This document shows positions 23,459-31,363 of a stretch of DNA of 64,000 bases, piece after piece. Source of the stretch: Haemophilus sp. C1 (GTDB lineage: Bacteria > Pseudomonadota > Gammaproteobacteria > Enterobacterales > Pasteurellaceae); NCBI RefSeq assembly GCF_001276515.1, contig NZ_LDVZ01000010.1, positions 1 to 64,000 of the forward strand. The letters are read 5' to 3'. The first letter of the stretch is position 1; each line of letters starts with the position of its first letter. Position numbers and translations under genes: made by a program. The notes below the pieces were generated by a model. The model was given only the letters and a program-made list of their open reading frames with translations, was not told the origin of the DNA and searched no databases.

Positions 23459-23817
23459 TGTTTTCTTTAAAACGTCAGCAAGGGGCGAGCTTTGAGCATC
23501 AAGCTCGCCTTTTTTTAGAATCAAAAGGCTTAACATTTATTGCGGCTAATCAAAATTTCAAATGTGGTGAACTTGATCTAATAATGAATGACAAAGAAAC
23601 TATCGTTTTTGTTGAAGTTCGCCAACGTTCTAATAATGCCTTTGGCTCAGCAGTAGAAAGCGTAGATTGGCGAAAACAACAAAAATGGTTAGATGCCGCA
23701 AATTTATGGCTTGCAAAACAAAATATGAGCTTAGAAGATGCCGATTGTCGTTTTGATTTAATCGCCTTTGGCAAAACGCCCCAAGATATTCAATGGATTC
23801 CTAATTTTCTCGATTAA
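23458..23817 (+). CDS. yraN: UPF0102 family protein YraN
   Basis: The 119-residue protein has the YraN pattern [20 protein letters not shown], then [20 protein letters not shown] with acidic residues and VRQR, resembling a Holliday-junction-resolvase-like nuclease fold. No function is established. Its ATG overlaps the lpoA stop (TAATG), so it is translationally coupled. A longer reading frame beginning inside lpoA is rejected. Confidence 0.92.
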   Translation: MFSLKRQQGASFEHQARLFLESKGLTFIAANQNFKCGELDLIMNDKETIVFVEVRQRSNNAFGSAVESVDWRKQQKWLDAANLWLAKQNMSLEDADCRFDLIAFGKTPQDIQWIPNFLD

Positions 23818-23829
23818 CGGCTTTTTATA

Positions 23830-24414
23830 ATGTTACAAAAAGTAAAAGATATTTATAGCGAAAGTATTCAAATTCAAATTGCAGCGTCTAGCATGCTTTC
23901 GGAAAATATTGCTAACGCTACCCAAATGGTGATGCAATGTTTGCTAGGCGGAAATAAAGTGATCGCTTGTGGCGTCTCGCGTTCTTATGCCAATGCACAG
24001 TTTCTCGTATCTAACTTACTTAATCGATACGATTTAGCAAGACCAAGTTTTCCCTCAGTGCTCTTAAGTTTAGAAAGTGCGGTGGGTTCTTCTCTTGTTT
24101 TTGAACACTCGCCTGAGGAATTGTATTGTCATCAATTTAATGCCGTTGCCAAATCGGGTGACTTACTTATCGCTTTTGCGCCTTTGGGAACAGAGAAAAT
24201 TGTACTAAACATTATTTCTCATGCAGTAAATAAAGAGGTTAATGTTATTGCACTCACTGGCTCTAATAACGATGCTATTCAGGGAATTTTAGCAGACAAT
24301 GACTTGGAAATATCCATTCCTGCCACCAAAGAAAGTCGAGTCTTAGAAAACCATCTTTTTGTTATCAATGCCCTTTGTGAATTAGTTGACCATACCTTGT
24401 TCCCAAGTGCTTGA
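23830..24414 (+). CDS. diaA: SIS-domain protein, DiaA type
   Basis: The 194-residue protein is one SIS phosphosugar-binding domain. It starts LQKVKDIYSESIQIQIAAS, like E. coli DiaA, which binds DnaA and promotes timely initiation. The core reads VIACGVSRSYANAQFLVSNL; E. coli has CGNGTSAANAQH, so the canonical GNGxSA sugar loop is changed to GVSRSY. It ends DHTLFPSA like DiaA (DNTLFP). Position between yraN and dolP is conserved. GmhA is the closest alternative family. Confidence 0.82.
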   Translation: MLQKVKDIYSESIQIQIAASSMLSENIANATQMVMQCLLGGNKVIACGVSRSYANAQFLVSNLLNRYDLARPSFPSVLLSLESAVGSSLVFEHSPEELYCHQFNAVAKSGDLLIAFAPLGTEKIVLNIISHAVNKEVNVIALTGSNNDAIQGILADNDLEISIPATKESRVLENHLFVINALCELVDHTLFPSA

Positions 24415-24470
24415 CAGAAAAATAAATCAATTTCAAACTAGCAGTAATTTCATCTAAAAAGGAGTTAATT

Positions 24471-25052
24471 ATGACATTATCCCCATTAAAAAAACTGGTT
24501 ATCGTACTTGGCACAACAATCTTTTTACAAGGATGTGTTGCCGCTGTGATTGGTGGTGGAGCTGTAGCGGCTAAAGTAGGTACCGATCCTCGAACCACAG
24601 GGACACAAATTGATGATGAAACCCTAGAATTTAAAGTAGAAAATGCTGTAGAAAAAGATGCCCAAATTAAGGCTGAAGGCCGTGTAAATGCCGTATCTTA
24701 CAATGGTCGAGTGCTTTTAATAGGTCAAGTTCCTAATAGTGGTGTAAAGGAAACTGCCACAGCTCTTGCAAAAGGTGTTGAAGGTGTCAATGACATTTAT
24801 AACGAGCTGACTGTTGGCCCGAAAATCTCTTTTGCACAAATCAGCAAAGACAGTTGGATTACCACTCAGGTCAAATCAAAAATGTTAGTCGATGGTCGAG
24901 TTAAAGCGACAGATGTAAAAGTTATTAGCGAAAATGGAGAAGTTTTCCTACTCGGTACAGTGACTCATGCCCAAGCTGATGCGGCCGCAGACATTGCGAG
25001 TAAAATCAGTGGCGTGCAAAAAGTAATTAAAGTTTTCAAATATCTCAACTAA
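24471..25052 (+). CDS. dolP: Outer-membrane lipoprotein DolP with two BON domains
   Basis: The 193-residue protein has a lipoprotein signal with FLQGC (cysteine about residue 23) and two BON domains (about residues 45-115 and 120-193, from LEFKVENAVEKDAQIKAEG and SWITTQVKSKMLVDG). DolP (YraP) binds anionic phospholipid at the outer membrane and supports the BAM machinery. AAGGAG seven bases upstream is a strong ribosome binding site. Its terminator was split by the transposon just downstream. Confidence 0.94.
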   Translation: MTLSPLKKLVIVLGTTIFLQGCVAAVIGGGAVAAKVGTDPRTTGTQIDDETLEFKVENAVEKDAQIKAEGRVNAVSYNGRVLLIGQVPNSGVKETATALAKGVEGVNDIYNELTVGPKISFAQISKDSWITTQVKSKMLVDGRVKATDVKVISENGEVFLLGTVTHAQADAAADIASKISGVQKVIKVFKYLN

Positions 25053-25057
25053 TCTTC

Positions 25058-25067
25058 AAAGTGCGGT
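25058..25067 (+). other. Left half of a USS hairpin split by the transposon
   Basis: AAAGTGCGGT lies five bases after the dolP stop. Its inverted partner ACCGCACTTT is at 31408-31417. Removing the 6.3-kb element and one direct-repeat copy brings the two to within 20 bases, a hairpin of the kind that ends most genes in this window. Confidence 0.7.
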
Positions 25068-25068
25068 A

Positions 25069-25076
25069 AAAACTCA
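25069..25076 (+). repeat. 8-bp target-site duplication, left copy
   Basis: AAAACTCA directly abuts the left terminal inverted repeat. The same octamer, in the same orientation, directly abuts the right one at 31390-31397. Eight base pairs is the duplication length typical of IS1595-family transposition. Confidence 0.85.
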
Positions 25077-25102
25077 CGGTATTATGTAGCAGTTGCACAA
25101 AG
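25077..25102 (+). repeat. Left terminal inverted repeat (26 bp)
   Basis: It starts CGGTATTATGTAGCAG and ends TTGCACAAAG. It is the perfect reverse complement of 31364-31389. Beyond the 26 bp the two ends differ. Confidence 0.9.
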
Positions 25103-25164
25103 ATTTAATTTGTTGTTTCTGCTACATTTTCTTATCTTTTATGTACAAAAGGTAAGAATAGTCA

Positions 25165-25629
25165 ATGACAAAACAAAAATCAACTTTGGAAAATGCGCTT
25201 GAAGAAGCGATTGAAGAAATTGAAACCGAAAAGAAAGAAATTGCAGCGCAAATCAAGCAACTCCATAAAGAATTAAAAGATCTTGATCGGAAGATTTCAG
25301 ACTATCGTATGGCATTAAATCACGCAAAAGGTCGGGAAGAACCGCCTTTACCGTCAAACCCAAAATTTAGAAATCTTCGTTTTCAAACTTCGCCTCAACA
25401 GTTGATTGCTCAGGTACTAAAACAAGAGCCTTCAAAATGGTTAAGTGTGAAGGAGATTACATATCTAGCGATGAAGTTAGATGGGCAAGAGATTGAAGAA
25501 GTCATACCGTATAAACAATCACAAACGATTGCTTGTACATTAAACTATTTAAAGTATAAATCGTTAGTGGAAAAATGCTTAATAGATAACTCACAACATT
25601 GGCGATTGAGAACACTTGAGCAAGGATAG
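25165..25629 (+). CDS. Transposon-borne coiled-coil and winged-helix protein A
   Basis: I do not recognise this 154-residue protein. Residues 1-55 are charged heptad-like sequence (ENALEEAIEEIETEKKEIAA, then IKQLHKELKDLDRKI), predicted coiled coil. Residues about 70-150 look like a winged helix (QQLIAQVLKQEPSKWLSVKE; TIACTLNYLKYKSLVEKCL), ending SQHWRLRTLEQG. The gene opposite (25651-26073) has the same layout and a similar HW ending, so the two may be paralogues. Both lie next to the transposase, which suggests a regulatory or transposition-accessory role; this is inference. The Shine-Dalgarno sequence is weak. Confidence 0.72.
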   Translation: MTKQKSTLENALEEAIEEIETEKKEIAAQIKQLHKELKDLDRKISDYRMALNHAKGREEPPLPSNPKFRNLRFQTSPQQLIAQVLKQEPSKWLSVKEITYLAMKLDGQEIEEVIPYKQSQTIACTLNYLKYKSLVEKCLIDNSQHWRLRTLEQG

Positions 25630-25631
25630 TA

Positions 25632-25657
25632 AATAGCGGTAGAAATACCGCTATTTT
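25632..25657. terminator. Bidirectional terminator between the two coiled-coil genes
   Basis: AATAGCGGTA / TACCGCTATT with a four-base loop and a TTTTT tail lies between the stops of two convergent genes. It begins two bases after the first stop and runs into the last codon of the second. It is not built from USS, unlike most terminators here. Confidence 0.8.
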
Positions 25658-26073
25658 TGTTTCCATTGCCAGTGAACCTCATTTCGGCTGATTTGAATTC
25701 TATCAATCCATTCTCTTTTATAAAACTCATTCAGTTGTTTACGAACGGAATCAAGATGTTTTTCGGATGGTGTATCAGGATTTTGTTCAATCTCAAAAAT
25801 GCGTTGCATGAGTTCGGCAATTGTAAAGGCTTTGTTGGGGGATTCTCGCATCATTTGCACGATGTATTTACGAATTTTCCCTTTAAAAAGCTTATATTTG
25901 GAACGGTACACAAAGTTGTCCGTATTATAAAGGGCTACATCACTTTCCTGTTGAGTAAGCTCAATAGCACGTTTTAATGTGGTAATGTTCACATCAAGTA
26001 ACGCAAGATGATGCAATACCTGTTTACGTTCAAACTCAAATTCTTTGAGCTTCTTATCTAAGTTATATGCCAT
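25651..26073 (-). CDS. Transposon-borne coiled-coil and winged-helix protein B
   Basis: The family of this 140-residue protein is not recognised. Residues 1-42 form a charged, probably coiled-coil segment (NLDKKLKEFEFERKQVLHHL, then LDVNITTLKRAIEL). The rest reads as a winged helix (KIRKYIVQMMRESPNKAFTI, then DSVRKQLNEFYKREWIDRIQ), ending EVHWQWKQK. It starts three bases after the transposase stop on the same strand, so the two are very probably co-transcribed. It faces protein A across a shared terminator. Confidence 0.75.
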   Translation of the reverse strand: MAYNLDKKLKEFEFERKQVLHHLALLDVNITTLKRAIELTQQESDVALYNTDNFVYRSKYKLFKGKIRKYIVQMMRESPNKAFTIAELMQRIFEIEQNPDTPSEKHLDSVRKQLNEFYKREWIDRIQISRNEVHWQWKQK

Positions 26074-26076
26074 AAT

Positions 26077-27027
26077 CTACTGCCAAATCACTTCTTGATG
26101 AATAATTTTACGTTGCCAATAACCGCACCATTCATTGTTATTGTTGGTGGTTTTCAAACATCGGCTTAATACATCAATAAACTGCGCTTTATTTGAGGTA
26201 CGGTGATTGTCCTCACTGTACGCAATTTCATTAGCATAGTTAAGTAAGTATTCGTTGCTGATACGGTGAACTTGTCCGTAGTACATACGTTTAAAACGAC
26301 TAAACAAACTTTCTGCCTGATTGTTTGTTACACCTAAGTCACTACGATATTCTTCCTTATGGTTTACCGTTCTCAAATCATAGTAGGGCAACAAGACATC
26401 ATAAGCCGTGCTTTCATCCGTATTGATTTGCGTATTAGGTTTAATGAATTTGTCAGCAAAACTTTTTATCACTGATTGCGATTCCGTATGTACCACAAAA
26501 ACGTGAGAGCGTTTTGCCCCACAATGCAGCACATTACTGGCTTTTGCTTCTGGCGAATAATGCTCACGAGCAACCATGACACAACGTTTATCAGGATTCT
26601 GATTTTCTTTTAAACGATAGTCAATGCGGTCAGATTTCTTATTTGCTTTACGTGGTGCAGGATGAACATAAGTACCGTCCATATCCACTACACCTGAAAG
26701 TGGTTTCATATCACGACTTTCCAGTAATGCCTTGCGGAATTTATGTGATAAAACAAATGCCGTACGAGGATTAAGTTTTGCATTACGGGCTAATTGAAGG
26801 GATGATAAGCCTTTGACAGCATTTACCCATCCCATTAAAGCATAGAGATAAACCTTAATTGGTTTCTTGCGATTGGCAAAAATTGTACCTGAAGTGACGC
26901 TAAAGGTATGATTACAATGTTTGCAGAGCCATTGTTTACGTGTAGAAATATAATAAGGCTTGTGTTGTACCCCACATTTAGGGCAAGCGATAAACTCTCT
27001 GCCACCCCATCTTAATTCACAAAGCAA
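26077..27027 (-). CDS. IS1595-family (ISXO2-like) transposase
   Basis: The protein (316 residues as drawn) has an N-terminal zinc ribbon (CPKCGVQHKPYY, then WLCKHCNHTF). A DDE-type domain follows, with acidic residues in VVDMDGTYVHP, INTDESTAYD and NNQAESLFSRFKR. Drawn from TTG, it lacks part of the conserved start: codons continue in frame upstream (EIAQLSEEEAYDLL), matching the N-terminal region of the broken transposase at 30083. The frame stays open to 27135 without any ATG, GTG or TTG before the one used, so the true start is unclear. It presumably acts on the 26-bp repeats. Confidence 0.82.
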   Translation of the reverse strand: MLCELRWGGREFIACPKCGVQHKPYYISTRKQWLCKHCNHTFSVTSGTIFANRKKPIKVYLYALMGWVNAVKGLSSLQLARNAKLNPRTAFVLSHKFRKALLESRDMKPLSGVVDMDGTYVHPAPRKANKKSDRIDYRLKENQNPDKRCVMVAREHYSPEAKASNVLHCGAKRSHVFVVHTESQSVIKSFADKFIKPNTQINTDESTAYDVLLPYYDLRTVNHKEEYRSDLGVTNNQAESLFSRFKRMYYGQVHRISNEYLLNYANEIAYSEDNHRTSNKAQFIDVLSRCLKTTNNNNEWCGYWQRKIIHQEVIWQ

Positions 27028-27153
27028 ATCATACGCTTCTTCTTCCGAGAGTTGTGCAATCTCGTAGGAAGAAAGCGTGCGAGCTTTGCTAGATAGAAGA
27101 AAATATTGGGGTATAGTATTGAAATCACACCTTGATTAAACTAAGATATGAAA

Positions 27154-27182
27154 CACTATTCATAGTGATTGTACATAATGTA
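27154..27182. promoter_or_regulatory. Paired palindromes upstream of the HTH-methyltransferase genes (candidate operators)
   Basis: Two perfect dyads lie side by side about 40-65 bp before the HTH start: CACTATTCATAGTG (27154-27167) and TACATAATGTA (27172-27182). Such palindromes in front of a regulator gene fit an autoregulatory operator, for the HTH protein or the C protein. Only position and symmetry support this. Confidence 0.45.
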
Positions 27183-27220
27183 TCACGATCATTTACTTTT
27201 TTCAATAGGAATGTGAAATC

Positions 27221-27568
27221 ATGTGCATGTCAGAGCGCTTAAAGCTGGTCTTAGATGCTAAAAATATGACCGTCACTGAATTTTCTAATGTAACGGGAAT
27301 CTCATATCGTTCGGCAATGAATTACTTGAATGAGGGGCGCGATCCAAGTGTGGATGCTCTAATCAAGATCTATAATGGATTAGGAGTTAGCATTACTTGG
27401 TTACTTACTGGGAGTGGAGCAATGTTCCAAATTGAGAATAAAGAGAGTGATATTTCAGAGCAGGAAAAGAAACTAATTTCTCATTACCGAACTATGCCAA
27501 TGAGTTTAAAAGAAGCTTTTGATGTTTCTTTTAAAGAAATTTCAGATAAAATAAATTATTTAATATAG
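27221..27568 (+). CDS. Phage-type HTH regulator of the restriction-modification locus
   Basis: The 115-residue protein has a Cro/CI-type helix-turn-helix at residues 5-60 (ERLKLVLDAKNMTVTEFSNV, then RSAMNYLNEGRDPSVDALIK). The motif VSITWLLTGSGAMF follows, common in phage-like repressors, and then a short helical tail. It lies eight bases before the methyltransferase on the same strand and behind two palindromes, so it probably controls that operon. An alternative ATG two codons downstream is equally possible. It is distinct from the C protein at the other end of the locus. Confidence 0.78.
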   Translation: MCMSERLKLVLDAKNMTVTEFSNVTGISYRSAMNYLNEGRDPSVDALIKIYNGLGVSITWLLTGSGAMFQIENKESDISEQEKKLISHYRTMPMSLKEAFDVSFKEISDKINYLI

Positions 27569-27576
27569 AGGTCTTT

Positions 27577-28611
27577 ATGTATTATGCTAATCCTAGTACC
27601 GTTGGTAGAGGTAAGAGGTTTGAGATTACTAATAAGCAAAAAAATGGTGATCATTTTTTTAAAAATGGTATAAATTTGCATTTTGGAGATAGCTTAGATT
27701 TTTATCAAGATTGGTCCACTCCAACCGTTATAATTTCTGATGGAGCTTACGGTATTTTAGGGTTTAATGGTGATACAAGTAACCATCTATCTATTGCTGA
27801 ATGGTATGAACCACATATATTAGAATGGACAAAAAAAGCCACTAGAAGAACAACTCTATGGTTTTGGAATACTGAAATTGGATGGGCTTGTGTGCATCCT
27901 ATTTTAGAAAAGTTAGGCTGGAAATATGTTAATGCTAATATTTGGAATAAAGGCAAAGCTCATATTGCAGGCAATGTAAATACTTCAAAAATAAAGAGAT
28001 TTCCAGTTGTTACTGAAGTTTGTGTTCAATATGTATTTGAGCCTCTAATAGATGGAAAGAATTTACAGGAATGGTTACATCAAGAGTGGAAAAGAACAGG
28101 ATTATCTCTTAAATCCGCTAATATCGCTTGTGGTGTTGCTAATGTTGCCTCAAGAAAATACTTAGATAAAGGACATTTATGGTATTGTCCTCCTGATGAA
28201 ATGTTTGAGAAATTATCTAATTATGCTAATTTACATGGCAATATTGAAGGAAAACCATATTTTTCTTTTAATGGAGTATCACCATTAAGTAGGCAAGAAT
28301 GGGAAATGATGAAGCCTATTTTTAATTGTCCAATTGGATTCACCAATGTATGGAATAGAAATCCATTAAAAGGTAAAGAACGAATAAAGGTTCCAAATTC
28401 TCAAACTGCATCCGCTCATTTGAATCAAAAACCTTTAGATTTAATGATGTTAATTATTGAGGCTTCTAGTTATGAAAACGATGTCATCTGGGAACCTTTT
28501 GGGGGGCTGTTTTCAGGTTCATTAGCAGCAATGAACCTGAAAAGAAGAAGTTTCGCAGCCGAAATAGATAAGGATTACTTTTTGATCGGAGTAGAACGAT
28601 TTAATACCTAA
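27577..28611 (+). CDS. Type II DNA methyltransferase, beta-class motif order
   Basis: The 344-residue protein should methylate the recognition site of the neighbouring endonuclease. Motif X (HLNQKPLDLMMLII, about residue 280) and motif I (VIWEPFGGLFSGSLAAMNL, about 304) are C-terminal, while the catalytic motif IV region is near residue 45. This is the order of beta-class amino-methyltransferases (N6-adenine or N4-cytosine). Motif IV reads IISDGAYGILGFNGD rather than the usual (D/N/S)PP(Y/F/W). The central part (about 100-260) would recognise the target, which I cannot assign. AGAGGT precedes the ATG. Confidence 0.85.
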   Translation: MYYANPSTVGRGKRFEITNKQKNGDHFFKNGINLHFGDSLDFYQDWSTPTVIISDGAYGILGFNGDTSNHLSIAEWYEPHILEWTKKATRRTTLWFWNTEIGWACVHPILEKLGWKYVNANIWNKGKAHIAGNVNTSKIKRFPVVTEVCVQYVFEPLIDGKNLQEWLHQEWKRTGLSLKSANIACGVANVASRKYLDKGHLWYCPPDEMFEKLSNYANLHGNIEGKPYFSFNGVSPLSRQEWEMMKPIFNCPIGFTNVWNRNPLKGKERIKVPNSQTASAHLNQKPLDLMMLIIEASSYENDVIWEPFGGLFSGSLAAMNLKRRSFAAEIDKDYFLIGVERFNT

Positions 28612-29506
28612 TATTAAATGTTGATGAGAATGCTCTTGCAATATCATCAACATTACCTTTTGATAAAAGTTTTGACCAATAAGATACTGTTTGATTACAA
28701 ATTTTTGAATTTAAAACCCTCTCTTTAAATGCTTCTATTTCAGGATGATTAATCCTATCTATTTTAGCGAAATTTGTATCCAACCTATATGGAAATCTAG
28801 ACATTAAATCTTGTATCATTTCCTGATATATTGGTAATGTTGGATTATGTTTATTGAATAACCCTTTCATCTCCCAATAATTGCATATATTCAAAGCCTC
28901 GTTAAATTGTGATGAAGAACCTTGAAATTTATATCCATTAGTATTGCTTTGTTGCAAATTTACAGTGCGATTAGATGTATCTCTAGGTTCAACAATAAGA
29001 TAATCAGGTGGGTTACTATAATGAAGATCTCTCATATAAGCTACTGATTTCGCAGTTATAACAACAATATCAATTATCTTGGGATAGCCAAAAATTATGT
29101 ATTCAGGTAGCCACGCGACTAATACAACATTAGTCTGCCCTTTTGTGAAATAAGATTGGCTATCTTTAAATCTAGCTGTAATTTCTGTTGATAATGGAAA
29201 CCAAGCTTTAATTTCTATCCCTGGTTCGGGATATATATGACTACGGAAAATAGTATCTGGAAATCCAGGATCCTGCCTATACCATCTACCTATAGTGTTA
29301 AATGTTTGGATAGAGTTTAAATATTCACATATACTAAATTCTATTAAGTTACCCATCATAGGAGATAGTTTAGAAACAATTTTTGTTAAATTAATTGCGG
29401 AGTCAATATTGTTAGGCTTAGCCAAATGTATTGCGTCAAAAGATTTATCTTTTAACAACTTTAGATTTTCAGTTGCAATATTGAGAAGTTTGATAGTATC
29501 AGACAT
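28601..29506 (-). CDS. Type II restriction endonuclease (PD-(D/E)XK)
   Basis: The 301-residue protein matches no family I can name, but it has a likely PD-(D/E)XK site: the PD of GFPDTIFRS near residue 84 and PGIEIKAWFP about 15 residues on. A strand-like segment, TNVVLVAWLPEYIIFGYPKI, follows. Position between a methyltransferase and a C-type controller makes it the endonuclease of the system. Its 3' end overlaps the convergent methyltransferase by 11 bp and its start overlaps the controller stop by 8 bp. Cleavage site unknown. Confidence 0.76.
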   Translation of the reverse strand: MSDTIKLLNIATENLKLLKDKSFDAIHLAKPNNIDSAINLTKIVSKLSPMMGNLIEFSICEYLNSIQTFNTIGRWYRQDPGFPDTIFRSHIYPEPGIEIKAWFPLSTEITARFKDSQSYFTKGQTNVVLVAWLPEYIIFGYPKIIDIVVITAKSVAYMRDLHYSNPPDYLIVEPRDTSNRTVNLQQSNTNGYKFQGSSSQFNEALNICNYWEMKGLFNKHNPTLPIYQEMIQDLMSRFPYRLDTNFAKIDRINHPEIEAFKERVLNSKICNQTVSYWSKLLSKGNVDDIARAFSSTFNIRY

Positions 29507-29735
29507 TTTTAATTATTTTAATTAATTCTACAGGGTCAATATCTAAAGCTTCACATATTTCAATAAACTCAGTGACTTTCAATGACCTTTCATTATTTTC
29601 ATATTTTGTCACATAAGACTGGCTTCTAACTATCCTAGAAGAAAGTTCAATTTGAGTCATACCTTTATCCTCTCTAGCTTTTTTAAGTAGAGATACTAAG
29701 GCTAAATTCTTGGATGTGTATAATGCTTTACTCAT
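29499..29735 (-). CDS. C-type controller protein of the restriction-modification system
   Basis: The 78-residue protein is a single helix-turn-helix domain (SLLKKAREDKGMTQIELSSR, then SQSYVTKYENNERSLKV, ending LDIDPVELIKIIKNV), the size and pattern of C proteins. These activate their own gene and the endonuclease after a delay. It overlaps the endonuclease gene by eight bases. No Shine-Dalgarno sequence precedes the ATG and a TATAAA sits about ten bases upstream, so the message may be leaderless, as known for several C genes. Confidence 0.82.
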   Translation of the reverse strand: MSKALYTSKNLALVSLLKKAREDKGMTQIELSSRIVRSQSYVTKYENNERSLKVTEFIEICEALDIDPVELIKIIKNV

Positions 29736-30082
29736 AAATTAATTTTATAACGCCAAGTAAAATATTCCATTTTGGACTATTAATGCTAAGAAATTTGATA
29801 CACTTGGAAAGGCTCTTGTTGGCAAGTTGCTTATTTTTGATAGACTGAACCATTGCTTGATATTGAAGTCTAGCGAGTTTTTCTTGTGTTTAAGGCAAGA
29901 GAATAGGTTAGCTTTAACCTTTAAAAGCTGCCCTCATTGGCTCACCCTTCTGGTTTTATTATTACATCATTACATCTACCATATACTCTTATTGAATATG
30001 TGGTGGGAAGCTATGTAATAAAATTCGGGGTTTCCAATGCAACACTTCCTACTTTCCCCTAACTAGCGCACATTCAGCCTAA
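29736..30082. other. Non-coding stretch between controller gene and broken transposase
   Basis: It holds the leftward promoter region of the C gene; on the minus strand TATAAA lies just before the start, with a partial dyad CCAAAATGG...CTTGG upstream. The remainder has only meaningless short frames. It may be the remains of the left part of the second insertion element, but I could not identify its end. Confidence 0.5.
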
Positions 30083-31152
30083 AAAAACATCGCGCGCTTG
30101 TCCGAAGATGAAGCCTTTAAGCTAATGAAAGGTGCTCGCTGGGGCAATCCTGACAATCTCCACGATGTCTGCTGTCCGCATTGCAACACGCGGCACAATG
30201 CCTATTTTCTAGCTTCTCGCAAGCGTTGGATGTGCAAGCATTGCAAGAGCAATTTCTGCATCACTACTAACACCGCTTTCGCCTTTCACAAATTGCTGCT
30301 GTCGGATTTGCTTATTGCGATTGCTCTGTTTGTGAATGAAATCAAAGGAATTTCCGCCATTACCCTAGGCTGACACTTGAATATTCAATACAAAACTGCT
30401 TTTGTGTTGTGCCACAAGCTACGCGAAGCCCTATTCAAAACCCGTGATTTAAGCCCATTACAAGGTGAAATTCACGAAGATGGCGCGTGGATTAGCTTCA
30501 AGCAACGTCCAACCAACTACCGTAAAAACCACTATAATCAGCAACAAAAAGCCGATACGCAAGGGCGAAGATTTCCCAAATTTAGACCGACTAAACGCTG
30601 TATTCTTAGCTTAGTGCAACGCGCCGCCAATGATGAGCCTTACAAGGCTCAAATCGAACCCTTGTGGCAATGGATTACAGCGAAAGTACCAATACCGTAC
30701 TGATAATGAACCACCGATTTGTCAAACAAGGCAGCGAGATTTTCTGCGATGAAAATCCTACCTATTTGGGCTTAGATTTTCACTACAAGAGATGGTCTGT
30801 CAATCATCAAGAGTGCTTTAACAATCTGGCAGAATCCTTCAACGCAAGATTTCGGGATTTACATCGTGGCGTACACCATAAATGCGACAATAAATACGCT
30901 TTGCATTACACCAATCAAGCCGCCTATATGTCGGACAACCGCCGTAAATCGAATGGTGAGATATTCCAAGACGTGCTAAAACGTTGCTTATGGGAATTGC
31001 CACTAAGAGAATGGGTTGGTTATTGGCAAGGAAATCATCGTGAAGGTGAGCTTCTAGACATAAAAGCCTTTGCACCTAACGAAATTTCATCACACTACTT
31101 TAAGCGACTTGAAGAACAAGCTGCATACGATGAAATTCTGATGGCAGCATAG
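30083..31152 (+). pseudogene. Broken IS1016-like transposase (IS1595 family)
   Basis: The conceptual product has a zinc ribbon (CPHCNTRHNAYFLASRKRW, then CKHCKSNF), the acidic segment GEIHEDGAWI, FCDENPTYLG and NLAESFNARFRDLHRG, ending GYWQGNHREGELLDIK. It is interrupted by an in-frame TGA at 30371-30373 (probably a former TGG) and by a one-base loss near 30661-30667 that moves the rest to another frame. No ATG opens the frame. It therefore cannot make transposase. It is related to, but clearly different from, the intact gene at 26077-27027. Confidence 0.85.
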
Positions 31153-31363
31153 AACCGAATAGACGCTTATAGACTAGATAGAAAGAAATAGCTTACCTGA
31201 ATGAAGGTTGAGCGAAATAGCTATGCCTTGAGTTTAAAAAAATGGAAATTTGATATGAAAAATTGCGAGGTTGAAGTTAGAATTTTAGTTAAAAGAAATG
31301 CCTTTCACGATTTTCATTCGGAAAGGCATTCAAATTTATGTGGTAAATTAGTCAATTTTCGGA
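31153..31363. other. Non-coding right arm of the transposon
   Basis: No convincing gene is seen. A hairpin with arms AATGCCTTTC (31297-31306) and GAAAGGCATT (31321-31330) is present, but it has no T-run and is not an obvious terminator. A frame from 31201 crosses the inverted repeat into flanking DNA and is not a gene. Confidence 0.55.

Noticed and set aside
25657..25977. 106-codon plus-strand frame inside the transposon
   Set aside because: It lies antisense to coiled-coil gene B, whose frame has protein-like composition and operon context.
29827..30018. 63-codon frame between controller and broken transposase
   Set aside because: No ribosome site, random-looking hydrophobic and cysteine content, no partner.
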